Origin: Pisolithus tinctorius
Lineage: Eukaryota; Basidiomycota; Agaricomycetes; Boletales; Pisolithaceae
Length of the DNA: 64,000 nt
Assembly: GCA_024663395.1 (NCBI GenBank)
Contig: JANFAH010000032.1
Location: 372,001 to 436,000 of the forward strand
Direction of reading: 5' to 3'
Numbering within the stretch: the first letter of the stretch is position 1; each line of letters opens with the position of its first letter. The position numbers and the translations under genes are program-made. Below the pieces are notes generated by a model. The model saw nothing but the letters and a program-made list of their open reading frames with translations. It ran no database searches and was not told the origin of the DNA. Of this stretch, positions 19,416 to 31,155 are shown piece by piece.

Positions 19416-19851
19416 TATTCCCGCCTCAGCGACGAAATGAGAATAATCTCTTTTGGGACCCACATTCTGCATCTAGTGCGAGTCTAAAGAGTTCAAAGAG
19501 TCTTCACATCCTCTGAGTCCACTGTGTATCTGTGTCTTTGCGTCTACTGTGTCTACTGTGTCTTCGTGTCCTTGTTCCATTAGTACTCGTTTGCCTCTCC
19601 TGCGCACTTAATTCGTCTCAGAGTTACTTCCTTGGTGCAAGATCATCGTCCGGAATTTCAAAAGCAAGTCTGTCCCTTCCTTCGACTCTACGGAATTAAA
19701 TTCCGTGACCCACATTTGACTCTTCGACCGACCCTACCATCGCATCCTACGTCTCCTTCCTACTCAGCACCCCTTGGGTCAAGCCTAGGGATTTTCCCTA
19801 CAGCTTTCCCCTATTCGCATGCTACCCAGAGGTAGTGTCCCACATTGTTTT

Positions 19852-19868
19852 TGGAGCCCACCGCGAGG
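19852..19868 (+). promoter_or_regulatory. C primer-binding site (tRNA type)
   Basis: TGGAGCCCACCGCGAG, eight bases after the 5' LTR. It starts with TGG, complementary to a tRNA CCA end; the implied tRNA 3' end is CTCGC (T stem), GGTGGGC (acceptor), T, CCA. Element H carries the same site with CpG decay. Confidence 0.65.
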
Positions 19869-20173
19869 GGTCTGTAGATCTGGAAAGGAGATCCTTATGA
19901 CCCACTCGTCAAAGAACCGAACTCGAAGAGCTCTTAGAGCCCTTCCGCAGACTATCTATTTCCTCAGCAGAAATCTTAATTCCGGTAGCTGATCCTAGAG
20001 ATATTTCAGAGCCACACTCATCAGACTCAGATCTCGGTTTAGACGAGATCTTTTGGAGCCCAGAGTCCCCAGCGTTTCACCCAGCGTTTCCAGGAGGCTT
20101 CGACTTCGATGAGCCCTTTGATCCTCCCGCTGAATGTCAAGAACTTTCGCCTCTCTCAGAACTAACTTCTTCT

Positions 20174-22384
20174 TTGTCCTCGCCATCCAGTGATTCAGAA
20201 CTAGCCGCTGAACAGCTCCTCCTTCCTTCCCACTCCCTAATCGCAAATTCCGCTATCACCCTTTCTACTCAAATACCCGTACAGAATACTCTTGCCTCGA
20301 CTCTCTTGAATTCCGCTCCTATCCTTCCCATTCTGACCCAGATCCCCATACCACCTCGAAAAATGTCTGGAGCCAGAGACATGCCGCTCAGGGGCTCTAA
20401 AAAAGCCCCAAAGTTTTCCGGTCGCACTGAAGACATCACTCGCTACCTCGAAGATGTCGAACAACTCTGCATCGAAGCTGGCCTTGACACCGGAAAAGAT
20501 AAAATCCACTGGGTCATCCGTTATGCCGATCACAACGAGGCGGAATTTTGGTCCACCCTAGATGCTGCAACCGACGGCTTCAATGACTGGGACGTGTTTT
20601 CCAAAGAACTCCTGAACTACTATCCAGGTGCCTCAGTGAAAGATCGTCGCTATACCAAGGCCGACCTCGAAACCTTACTCTACCATCAAGTTCAGAAACC
20701 TATGGGATCGCTGGAAGATCTCGGTAAATATGTCCAGGAATTCTGATGCATCCTTGGCCTCGTCCAGAAGAAGAAGAAGCTCCCTGAGGACTACATCAAC
20801 GAGAAATTCCTTGAGGGATTTCCCCCAAGGTTCCGGAATTCCTTGCTCACGTGATTGCAACTTTCAGACCTAGATCACGACATCGACGAACCTTGGGAGT
20901 TCGATCTGGTCTACAAGCACGCTAACTACCTACTCAGCGGAGCAAAACGAAATCTCCCTCAACCTGATTCTTCGGCCTTGTTTCCCCAGAACTCCGCACC
21001 CCCTTCTTCGTCGACTGTCCCCACTATCTTAAAATGCGAGTACGTCCAAGTCACCCAACAACCTACCGACACGTCACCCCCTCAGCAAGGTCAAGAGGCC
21101 CAATTCTGTCGCTCTTTTGACCCACGGTGTTTCTTCTGTGGGAGCACCGATGGCCACCGTACGGCAGAGTGCACACTGTGTCGTGAATACGTACAAGCTG
21201 GGAAATGCACCCTGATAGGGGGAAGAGTATTTATGCCTGATGGTTCTGACATTCCTAGGACGGCTGCTGGCCGGAACTTTAAAGAAAAGATCAACAACTT
21301 CCTTGCCATGCGCGATTCTATCATCGCCTCAGCAAACCTCGTCTCCGTACAACATCCTAGCCAGTCATCGAACTCATCTCGAGAACGTGATACCCCACCT
21401 CATCTCGTCAGCACGATGTTCTTCACTAATGAAGAATCTGCGGAGTTTCAGGTCGACCTACATCCCTCCTCCTACCTAATCGATGAAGAACTAGAGAGTA
21501 ATGCCGATGAAGAAGACCAGTGCGCCTTGGCGAGAGCTTACGCGCAAGTAGAAGAATTGAAAAATAATATCAAGAAGAAGAAGGTCGCTCATTTCGATGG
21601 TGTAGAAATTCCGACCCGCCGTCAGCGAAACCCCGTGACAAGTCCAGCGCCTGCTAACGCGTCATTCGCCCCCAGGCCAGTCGTTAATTCCGTTCCAAAC
21701 AATCCTGTCCATGTTACAGAGAACCCAACCGTTAGTAAAACTCCGGCCATCTCTAATCCTACAGATTCCAAGAAATCTAAGCCCACAACAATTCCCGCAC
21801 CCCAATTTCGATACCAGAGCAGTTTCGATGAAGTGGCTGCTACCAGACGTCTCGTAAACCAAGTCTTAGAAGCGAAGATGGAGATCTCTACCAAAGACCT
21901 CCTTGCTGTCAGCCCGGAGATTCATAAGCAGGTCCGAGAACTGGCTGCGACGAAGAAGATAACGATTGGGAGCCTGGAAACGGTGTCAGAAGCTGTGGCG
22001 TCACCTACCTGGGCGTCCTATGAACAATTCTGGGTCAGAGACATCGAAGGGAAGTGTGTAGGCCTCGCTACTGCCCCCTTACGCGCTGTCGATGGCATCT
22101 TAATGAACAAACTCCACGTCGAATGCATTCTGGACAGTGGTTGTCAGGTGGTAGCCTTGCGTTGTGAACTATGGGAGGCCTTAGGGGCTCCTCTTCGTTC
22201 TGACATGAGCATGACTCTCGAAGCCGCTAACCAATCCAAAGAAAGTACTCTAGGTGTCATAGAGAACGCATCCTTGCACATAGGGAATATTGAAGCACAC
22301 CTCCAGATTCAGGTCGTTGATCATGCTCCATTTGATCTACTTCTCGGGCGACCCTTCTTCTGTCTGCTCACCAGCGTCCTATGA
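20174..22384 (+). pseudogene. gag: C Gag and protease, with TGA stops
   Basis: A single frame apart from in-frame TGA codons at 20,744 and 20,852, ending at TGA 22,382; each would be CGA (Arg) before a CpG transition. Start could be 20,174 or ATG 20,363. Gag core: MPLRGSKKAPKFSGRTED, then WVIRYADHNEAEFW and LLNYYPGASVKDRRYTKADL. Zinc-finger-like region CFFCGSTDGHRTAEC at about 21,130. Protease with ILDSGCQVVALR and LLLGRPFF. It probably made a Gag-Pol polyprotein. Confidence 0.85.
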
Positions 22385-22572
22385 GATTTCCCCAACGGGG
22401 AACAGTCCCTAGAGATTCGTGATCCTAACACGGGAAGACAGGTATTAATTCCGACGCGCCCTCGAAACAGACTACAGCCTCTTCCACGGTTTGTAAATTC
22501 TGAAGATGAAGAAGACTACTTTGCACGCAAGGAGATGCGTTGCCACATGAAGCAACCTGAGCAGGGTTTTTA

Positions 22573-25500
22573 GTGCCGGTCAATGACTCGTTTAGATCGC
22601 GAGGAGGCCATGATAATGTTTTCTCCGTGTGTTCGCTCTATGTTTCTGATTCTCCCTTGTTACCCTTGAAGCCGGCTTCTCTTTTCTCTACAGATACTAC
22701 CCAAAATCCCGCTGCGGCATTGCTCTATGATTTACAAAGCAACAGTATGCCCCCAATTGACCCGTTCGATTCTAGTTCCGTTTCTTCGAATGACCCTTTC
22801 TTATTTTCTACTAGCACTACTGTTTCACCACTGACAATTTCAGCCTTATGTTCTACTTACCAGTTCGATCCCATCCTTCATATCTTAAAATACAAACCTG
22901 TAGTGAAGAAGGTCAGGCCTGTACCGACGTCGATGCCTGTGGAATTCCGGGTAGAGTGTCGGGAGGCTGGAGATCCTCTCGCAGACTTACCTGTATTACC
23001 TACTCATCCTCCTCCATTCGTGCCAGGCTCCAGGTTCACCCAGGAAAGGGCTGACGAGCTTGATCTGGACCCTTTGAAGTTCCTTTGGCCCACGGAGTTA
23101 AATCTGGTACGATGGCTGGTCAAGACACACGAGGCCGCCTTCACTTGGGATGCCTCAGAAAGAGGAACCTTCCGAGAAGATATGTTTCTGCCACTGAAGA
23201 TACCCACGCTAGCCCACAAACCCTGGGTCGAGTGGAATATCCCCATACCTCCTGCCATTTTTCGTGACGTCATTGGCATAATCAAAGAAAAGATTTCCGC
23301 AGGTGTCTACGAACCTTCTACTTCGTCCTATCGCTCGAAATGGTTCTGCGTAGTCAAGAAGGATGGAAAATCTCTGCACCTTGTTCATGACTTACAACCT
23401 CTGAACGCCGTATCTATACAGGATTCAGCCATTCCCCCTTTCGTCGACTCGATTGCAGAAGCTTTCGCCTGCCACTCCATCTACGGAATTTTAGATCTTA
23501 TGGTCGGATACGATCATCACACCATCCATGACGAATACCGCGATCTAACTACCTTCCAAACCCCTATTGGTACCCTTCGACTCACCAAACTACCCATGGG
23601 CTACACAAATGCCGTCCAAATTTTCCACGGAGACGTCTGTTGGATATTAAAGGATGAAATTCTGAAAGTTACCATCCCATTCATTGACGATTGCCCGATC
23701 AAGGGCCCCAAATCTCGATACCAAAATTCTGACGGTACCTACCAGACGATCGCACAAAACTCCAGGATCAGACGCTTCATCTGGGAACATCTGCAGAACG
23801 TCAACCGTGTCTTACATCGCTTGCGTCACGCTGGAGCTACTGTCTCAGCGAAGAAATGCGTCATTGCTGCGCCATCTATCATAGTGGTTGGACATAAGGT
23901 GTCGTTCGAGGGGAGAATTCCGGACGAAGCTAAAGTCCAAAAAATTAAAGATTGGCCCTACTGCACTAATGTCACCGAAGTGCGCGGATTTTTAGGTTTT
24001 TGCTTGTACTGCAGGATCTTTATCAAGGATTTCGCTAAACACGCACGTCCCCTCGTCGAGCTGACCAAGAAAGATGTCTCCTTCGAATTCCGTGACGAAC
24101 ACAAAGAAGCCATGGACTATCTTCACCAAGCTATTGTCTCGTCCCCTGCCCTATGCACTATCGACTACAATTCTGATAAGAAGGTTATTCTAGCAGTCGA
24201 CACCTCGAATATCGCTATAGGATACCTCCTCATGCAGGAAGGGGAAGATGAAAAACGCTATCCTGCAAGGTTCGGCTCGATAACTCTCAACGACCGCGAA
24301 TGCCATTATAGCCAAGCCAAACTGGAGCTCTTTGGTCTTTTCCGCGCTTTACACAACGTCAGGCTTCACATTTTTGGCGTGCAGAATTTAGTTGTCGAGG
24401 TTGATGCCCGATATATAAAGGGGATGATTAACAATCCTGACTTACAGCCCAACGCTACCATCAACCGCTGGATTGCAGGAATTCTTTTATTCGACTTCGA
24501 GCTCATACATGTCCCTGCACACAAGCATGCAGCGCTGGATGGTCTTTCAAGGAGACCGAAAGCAGCAGAGGATGAGGATGGGGAAGAGGACTACGAGGAC
24601 TGGATAGATGAGTGTGGAGCCTTCGCTGTAGAGCTCTTGAACTGTAGGGAGGCCCGTTTCGAGTCCCAGCCTTACCCTTCGGAAATTCCGAGTATCTTGT
24701 CAGACTCACCTTCGGTCTTGTCACAGAGTCTAGGCATCTACTCCTCCGAACAAACCTCGTCGAGTGTCTTCGAGACGGAAATTCCATGCTCAGAGAAAGC
24801 GATCCAGAGGGAGGAGAGGTTGAAAGTGGTAAAGGAATTTTTGGAGACAAAGAAGATGCCGGAAGGATTGGAAGAAGAGGAGTTGGAAAGCCTGGTGCGT
24901 CTCGCCACTCGGTATTTTGTCAAAGGAGGAGAGCTGTGGAGGAAAGAGCCTCAAGGACGTCACCAACTAGTAGTTGCTTCTCACAAGCGCCTCGGGATTC
25001 TTCATCAGGCTCATGACGAGCTAGGGCACAAGGGTATCTTCTCGACCCGCATGCGGTTGCTGACTCGCTTCTGGTGGCCTATGCTAGAGCAGGACGTCTG
25101 CTGGTATGTCAAGTCGTGTCACAAATGCCAAATACGCTGTCTGGATCGCGTTCATATTCCACCAGTCATCGCCATCCCTGAGCCCCTATTCTTCAAAGCA
25201 TACATGGATATGTTCTTAATGCTGAAGTCAAACGGATTTCGCTACGTCACCCAAGCTCGCTGTTCACTTACTAGTTATCCAGAGTGGGCTATGCTTCGCG
25301 TGGAGACCAGCAAGTCCATCGGAAAATTCATTTTCGAACAGATCTTGTGCCGCTGGGGTGCAGTTGCGGAAATTGTCACAGACAACAGTGGTCCCTACGT
25401 CCTTGCTCTCGATTGGCTTTCCAAAACCTTCGGAATTCGCCACATCTGAATCTCACCCTATAACTCCCAAGCTAATGGAGTTGTTGAGCGTTGGCATTTC

Positions 25501-26181
25501 GATGTGAGGGAGGCGTTGGTAAAGAGTTGCGGAGGAGAAGCATCAAAGTGGTTGGAAGTGGCTCCTGCGGTGTTCTGGGCAGAGAGGGTTACGGTTCACA
25601 AGGCAACTGGGTTTTCTCTGTTTTATATGGCTCATGGCGTCGAACCTAGACTCCCTTTTGACATTGTCGAGGTGACATTCTTGGCCCCTTTTGAGGTGGA
25701 GTTTTACTCGACATCAGAACTCATCGCCCATCGCGCCCACCAACTCCAGAAACGTCCAGAAGACCTCGCTCGAATCCATGATCTCGTTCTGAGATCCCGC
25801 TTTGCGTCGGTCAAAGACTTCGTCGCTCGTTTTGCGCACACCATCCAAGACTTCGACTTCGAACCTGGGTCACTCGTCCTCGTGCGGAATTCACGTATCA
25901 AGCGAGAACTAGATCGCAAGACCAAACCACGCTACCTAGGTCCCATGATAGTCATTTGGCATACCAAAGGAGGCTCGTACATCCTGGCAGAATTAGATGG
26001 AGCCGTGTCCAAATTCCAGTTTGCCGCCTTCCGTCTTTACCCCTATTTCCCGCGGAACAACTCTCATATCGAAGTCACGCAGTTGACTGGAATTTCCGCA
26101 GGCAACTTGGACCACTTAGAAGATGATTCGCTACCAGACCCTGCACTCACTGGCGTCCCTTTGGACGAATCAGATGAGTAG
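22573..26181 (+). pseudogene. pol: C Pol: RT, RNase H, integrase
   Basis: A 958-codon frame to TGA 25,447-25,449 (CGA expected) and a further 240 codons in the same frame to 26,181. RT carries LPMGYTNAVQIFHGDV and FIDDCPIKGP, with the two catalytic Asp intact (FIDD rather than YxDD). RNase H ILAVDTSNIAIG; LDGLSRRP; integrase zinc region (HDELGHKGIFSTRMR, then CHKCQIRC), EIVTDNSGPYV, and ANGVVERWHFDVREAL. The join to the upstream Gag-protease frame near 22,570-22,640 needs a frame change, and a TAG stands at 22,571, so there is at least one indel. No chromodomain seen. Confidence 0.88.
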
Positions 26182-26464
26182 CACACCTTTCTCTCTATCT
26201 TTTTCTTTCTTTTCTTTTCTTTTCTCTCTTTCTTCGCCTTTCCTTTCGCTTATATAGTTACCCTCTTCGTCTCATATGAAACAAAACCACCACAAAAAAA
26301 AAAAAAAAAAAAAAAATTTCCGCTCATCTCCAGCCTCTCGTCGATTCGTTCTCTTTCCCTGTTCCCTTCTTAGCGATGATCCTGTTCAAAATGCCGAACG
26401 ATTCACAAAACAAAAAAATAAAATTAATAAATTCCGCAATCTACTTACGCTACTGTACACGTAC
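26182..26464. other. Low-complexity spacer between convergent C genes
   Basis: TTTTC-rich stretch near 26,200-26,230 after the pol stop and a run of about 22 A's at about 26,294-26,317. It lies where 3' ends of pol and the opposite-strand accessory gene meet. No gene seen. Confidence 0.5.
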
Positions 26465-28061
26465 CTACATATCTTTGAGCTGATCCTTCAACCTCTTCAG
26501 CTCCTCGTGTCGCCCCTGAACTGCGCCGATCTGTCGCTCCACTCGTGTCGCCAACAGCCCCAGCATCTGGTGGATCTGGGTCAACTCAAACTCCTCGTCG
26601 TCTGCCCTACCCTCCAACAGTTGGACGCGCTCAGCAAGAGTCTCGCGTGTAGTTGATTCACTCAGGTTTGCGACCTGCGGAGTTTCTTCGACTGGAGGAC
26701 CTTCAGACTCGTCCTGCGCGCTGACAATGGGTGCGGGTGGATCGTCCAATAATCCCATTGGTCTGCCAAAAAGTCCACCGTCGCCAAGGTCTCCCGGATT
26801 GTCCATCAGTGGCGGAGTTAGCTCCAGACGAGGTCGTGGTACAGGGGTTGCTGATGGAAGGAACAGAGGTGGTCAAGGTACGGGAGGTGGAGGCATGTCA
26901 GAAGTCAAAGAGGGACTTGCTCGAGGTGTTGGATGCTCGGGAGGTGGTTCGGAGTTTTGCCTGGGAGGTGGTTTGCGAGCAGGGATTTGAAGCTTCAACC
27001 CGGTCAACACCGGAGTTCCAGTCATCACCGTTACTGATTTGACCCGTTTATGTGACAGCCCAGCAGCCGTCTCTCCACTCCCAGCTTTCTTGCGCTGTGT
27101 CACGGTTCAGTGTCCTTGTTCTTCACGTCCCGATCAGCTCGTACTCACCTTCCTACCCACTCTGAGCGACCAGCTACACTTCCACTTGGCCTGCCTGCAT
27201 CGCTCGCACGACTCCCCAGGTAGCCCTTCGCACACTGCATTTACCTTCGCACACTCCTTGCATCAAAGGTCGACTTCGGGTACTGGAGCACCAGTGTTCG
27301 ATGGGTCAGGGTTAGGTGGACGGTCGCCTTCGTCGTTCTCCAGCTCGTCGACTTCGTCTGTGGCCTGCGGAGTTTTTTCTGAACATTAGCCATCGTGCTC
27401 GGAGTTTCCTGGAGGGTAGGACGTACCTTCTCCTTGCCCTTCCCCTTGCCTGTACTATCCGTCTGTCGCCTCACTGGTCGTCCAGCCCCCCCCGACGACT
27501 CCCCTGCTTCAGTGTCGCTGGGCACGCAGCCTTGACCTTCACCTGTTGCCGTTGCTGACTGTCTACACGTGCGCATAGAAGGTTCTCTTGTCAACCTCTC
27601 CGCCTCGAGCTGCACCCTCAACTCTACCCTCTCCTGATAGTCTTCGAAGATGTCGTCAATGTGGACTTGTCTTTGCTCCACTGGGCGCCGGAGGTCAGCG
27701 ATGGCAATGGCTCCCGGGACTAAAAGGTTCTGGCACATCGCAGATTCCTCGGTGTAGTCATGCATACACTCATCACAGACCTTCGGTACGGTAATTCCGT
27801 TGTCATCGACGTATTTCCACCATGAGCAAATGCCGGTCTGCGGAACTCTGTCAACGCATGACACACTGCAGTGGAAGGTTTACTCACCCAAGTCTTGTCC
27901 CAGTCCTCCACCCACGCGTAGATCGTCTCCAACCTCTCCTCTGGCTGTGGCGCCATCTCAATCAAGTCCCAGACATGCCCTAGAGCTGCTGCGAGCACCG
28001 TGGTCGCCTGGTCCCTCATGCTGAACACGGGACGCGCGTCGTTGACTGAGTAGGCTTGCAT
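26465..28061 (-). CDS. C accessory gene: four-exon Zn2Cys6 protein, antisense to pol
   Basis: My model on the minus strand: exon 1 28,061-27,888; exon 2 27,837-27,427; exon 3 27,364-27,149; exon 4 27,094-26,465. Introns of 50, 62 and 54 bp all have GT-AG ends (GTGAGT/GCAG, GTACGT/GCAG, GTGAGT/ACAG), and every exon is a multiple of three. Result: 476 codons. Order: N-terminal domain with Trp-rich WVEDWDKTW, Gly/Lys linker, acidic patch, zinc cluster CX2CX6CX7CX2CX6C followed by Ser-Trp, Pro-rich region, C-terminal coiled coil. Two in-frame TGA codons (27,263-27,265 just before the cluster; 26,873-26,875) both fit CGA decay, so this copy is probably inactive. DNA binding is inferred from the cluster. 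Confidence 0.75.
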
Positions 28062-28327
28062 AGTAGTTGGTGAGGGTAGCGGGTGTCTGAGGATGAGGTG
28101 GTGGAATGTCAAGGGTGAATCTGACGATGAGACGTTCCTGGGCAAGTTTTTAATTCCCAAGGGCTGCTGCTGACGTGTTATCCAGGTGCAGAGTTTTTGC
28201 TCACACAAGTTGTGTGGCCGAACACGAGCCTTCTTCGTTTACGTCACCTTCCGAATCTCCGCTGCCCTTCTGTCGCAACTCAATGACCTCTGACTGAGGA
28301 CGGTCAGCATTCGAAGACCCTGGGAGG
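28062..28327. other. C internal end before the 3' LTR
   Basis: Leader of the opposite-strand gene and the polypurine tract (CTGGGAGG at 28,320-28,327) of C. No coding content supported. Confidence 0.5.
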
Positions 28328-29334
28328 TGTAGGGAGTAGTAGACTCCCTGAGGCCGAAATAGGGATGCCAACACCAAAATTCCGCTGTTACCATCCACAT
28401 CTATCGTCTTCGGAATTATCCCATCTGCCTCGTGCACTGCCTCGCCTGTCGAACCTTCGGAGCTCCCCGGTCCATCAATAACACACACCAGTCATCATCC
28501 CGAAATTCCGTGTCAACCTCAACCTGACATACGTCTATCCGGAATTCCGCAGTCATGCCGCTTCAACCCTCGCCTCGCCACGTAGCCGGAAAATCACGCA
28601 GATCATCAGTAAAAACTCCGGTTACCCCTCTCGTTCCTTTCCTGCGAACCTTTCTCCGCAAAGCGAGAACCCCTTCCTACCTACGGCCTCTACCCTTCAC
28701 GTTCCACTCTACGGTACAGTGTACTCTCGCCCTGTTGGAAGATACCTGTCTTTCCTGTTGTATTTCTCAGTTACTACCTTACAGTTTGTTTTCACATGTT
28801 GCTGTATGGCTTTGACATCTGACACGTCGTCCCCTTTATTTTTCGGAGTTTTGCTTCTCCCGCCCCACATTTCTCCAATCAGTACCTTACTATCCATGTA
28901 CTATATATTCCCGCCTCAGCGACGAAATGAGAATAATCTCTTTTGGGACCCACATTCTGCGTCTAGTGCGAGTCTAAAGAGTTCAAAGAGTCTTCACGTC
29001 CTCTGAGTCCGCTGTGTATCTGTGTCTTTGCATCTACTGTGTCTACTGTGTCTTCGTGTCCTTGTTCCATTAGTACTCGTTTGCCTCTCCTGCGCACTTA
29101 ATTCATCTCGGAGTTACTTCCTTGGTGCAAGATCGTCGTCCGGAATTTCAAAAGCAAGTCTGTCCCTTCCTTCGACTCTACGGAATTAAATTCCGTGACC
29201 CACATTCAACTCTTTGACCGACCCTACCATCGCATCCTACGTCTCCTTCCTACTCAGCACCCCTTGGGTCGAGCCTAGGGATTTTCCCTACAGCTTTCCC
29301 CTATTCGCACGCTACCCAGAGGTAGTGTCCCACA
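28328..29334 (+). mobile_element. 3' LTR of element C (1,007 bp, uninterrupted)
   Basis: TGTAGGGAGTAG to GTGTCCCACA. It holds the empty sites of F (about 28,771) and of the MITE (about 28,905), proving that both inserted into the other LTR after C arrived. Confidence 0.93.
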
Positions 29335-29520
29335 CCGTGTATGGCATTCCAGTTTTCGTCATATCTCCACTGTTTCCAAAGATATCAACTCCATTCCCAC
29401 ACTCGCTTAAAGTGCTCAGTCCCACAATTCTTCCTTCCAAATTTGGAGAGGATCCTCGCACCCTGCACGTTTCTACAGCACTCCATCCATCAGACGCTCA
29501 TTTCACTAAGTCCATCAATC

Positions 29521-30000
29521 ATGGCCACCTCTTCATCGATCATCTTGCTTGTCTCATTTGCCAGAGACAGTGGCTATGTATATCTGCCAGGCGTTCCCAC
29601 CAGCTTCCATCCTGAAGCCCCCTGGTTCATCCCGTCATTGTCAGCCCCATCTCATCCCATGCAGCTTGGTCAGCGTGTTCTCCTTGTCAGTATGACTTCC
29701 AGAAGGACAATCTTTGGTCGCCTCAGGTCTGTCACTCGGTTAGAAAGGTCTTATGTGGTCGTTTCAGTCTCCCCGGTTGATGAAGCATATGGATCATTCC
29801 TCCCTGCTCCCTGCACCGTCTTTATTCCAGTCTCGTCCGTCATTCTTCCTGCATTGTGACAGCTGCAGTATAATCTACTGTCCTCCAGTCTCCCTGATCG
29901 CATTCATGACGAGTATGACATGCATCTTGCCTTCTTACTGCAAGATTCAGCAGAAGATGTTCCCCCTTCTCCTCCTCCTCCATCAGAACCCCATTCATGA
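29521..30000 (+). pseudogene. 159-codon gene in repeat A1 (one TGA)
   Basis: ATG 29,521 to TGA 29,998, identical length to the copies in A2, B1 and B2. In-frame TGA at 29,857 stands where A2 and the B copies have CGA, a CpG transition. I do not recognise the protein. It has a conserved core (RVLLVSMTSRRTIFGRLRSV, LERSYVVVSVSP, AYGSFLPAPC, LPDRIHDEYD) and a Pro/Ser/Glu-rich C-terminus. No signal peptide or membrane segment is evident. Confidence 0.7.
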
Positions 30001-30826
30001 AGTTTTTGTTAACTTCGCTGAGAGGATGAAAGGGTGGGGAGATACGATCGTGTATGCTCTCATTGCCCCACAGACCCCCAATGCCCTAGCCCCCTTTGAC
30101 ACCTGACTCATGCCCTTCAATTCTGGAATTAATACTTCCCTATCTGGAAACACCGTCCATCTGTCATGCCATCTTTGGATCTAGAGATGTCTCCACCGAG
30201 ATCTAACTTGCATCGCCACCCCCTAATGTGATATCAGTGTGCTTACTCAGTTTCTGATTCTATTTGACTCATTTTGTGATGTTTTGACTATCCTTGACTC
30301 GTTCATTGCCAATACTTACCAATCTTCTTTGCTTGCTTACTTTTCATTTCTCACTTACTCATCATGATTACTCAGTCCTTACTCATTACTTACCAAGTGT
30401 TTGTGCCTTGTTTGTCACAAGCTGTGCTCCCCCCTCAGTATATAAACCCCCATGTATGTAGCTACCAAGAATCAATTCAGAAGCAGTCCAGCAGTCAGTC
30501 CAGTGCCTATCTCGTCATTGACAGTTGAGGCTCCATGAAGGGGTCTATCTGTCATCATTCGTATACTTGGTAGTTGAGGCTCATTTGGAAGAGTCTATCT
30601 GCCTCCATCATTCATCTGAAGCTTCCTCTTAGTCAGCAGTCTTAGTCATCCCTCCACTCCTGCGTAACTCGTCAACGACTTGCGCTAGGAGCACCTGCCA
30701 TTGAAGTTTCCCCCTCTTAGGTTTCTGCACTCCAGGTTCCGCGGAGGCACACCATCACTCGCTTTACATTTGTCTTTTGTGTTGGTTTTGGTTGGTTTTC
30801 ACCAGCATTCCACACTTTGACTCACA

Positions 30827-31155
30827 ACGTGTGGGGTGCACAGATCCTTTCCAATGTTGGAAGGTAGGATCACGTGGCTGAGCACTACAAGCGAGTGTGG
30901 GAATGGTTTTGGTATCTGCAGAAATGGCAGAGATATGTCAAAAACCGGAATGCCGTACATGGGCGCTTAAGATTTTTTAACCAGTGCTTAACTCGCTTTC
31001 TCCTTTTCTTTTCTTTGGCACTGATGACTTGTTCTTGTGCGAGGGATGACTGCTGGCATTTCTGGCTGTCCTTCCTTGCATGAGGGCTATGGTCTTCATC
31101 TCCATTTGTCAGCTATGTCCATGTCCACCTCACCAAACACCTTTGGTGCGTGACA
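30827..31155 (-). mobile_element. Repeat B1, start fragment (separated by inversion)
   Basis: Matches B2 at about 53,660-53,983. It begins TGTCACGCACC on the minus strand at 31,155, next to CCAG (31,156-31,159), the target duplication CTGG in E integrase. The rest of B1 is at 45,130-47,568, whose end has CTGG at 47,569-47,572. Confidence 0.9.

Larger units (their letters stand above)
9515..19844 (+). mobile_element. 5' LTR of element C, split by F and a MITE
   Basis: The LTR pieces are 9,515-9,969, 18,073-18,197 and 19,418-19,844; together they match the intact 1,007-bp 3' LTR at 28,328-29,334 end to end. It starts TGTAGGGAGTAG and ends GTAGTGTCCCACA. F interrupts it at CTTAC and the MITE at TA, and both empty sites are visible in the 3' LTR. 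C lies in repeat A1; its own duplication is imperfect (CCTGT at 9,510-9,514 against CCGTG at 29,335). Confidence 0.93.
9294..30826 (+). mobile_element. Repeat A1: LTR-like repeat, split by element C
   Basis: The A1 pieces are 9,294-9,514 and 29,335-30,826 (about 1.7 kb net), from TGTCACACACC to TTTGACTCACA. Its flanks are GCGG (9,290-9,293) and ACGT (30,827-30,830), which do not match each other. They do match the flanks of A2 (CTGC and ATGT, read in inverse) apart from one CpG transition each. A TATATAAA box is at 30,439-30,446. Orientation follows the embedded 159-codon gene. It looks like a solo LTR of a family whose internal region is absent here. Confidence 0.85.

Noticed and set aside
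26294..26317. Run of about 22 A's as the poly(A) tail of a LINE or processed gene
   Set aside because: It lies between two convergent genes of element C; no LINE reverse transcriptase or target duplication is next to it.
27190..27250. Splice donor AAG|GTAAAT inside the C zinc cluster
   Set aside because: Using it would remove cysteines and break the CX2CX6CX7CX2CX6C pattern; reading through keeps the cluster.
29341..29520. N-terminal extension of the 159-codon gene
   Set aside because: Upstream frame is open in B2 but not in the same frame in A copies; only the 159-codon start is shared by all.
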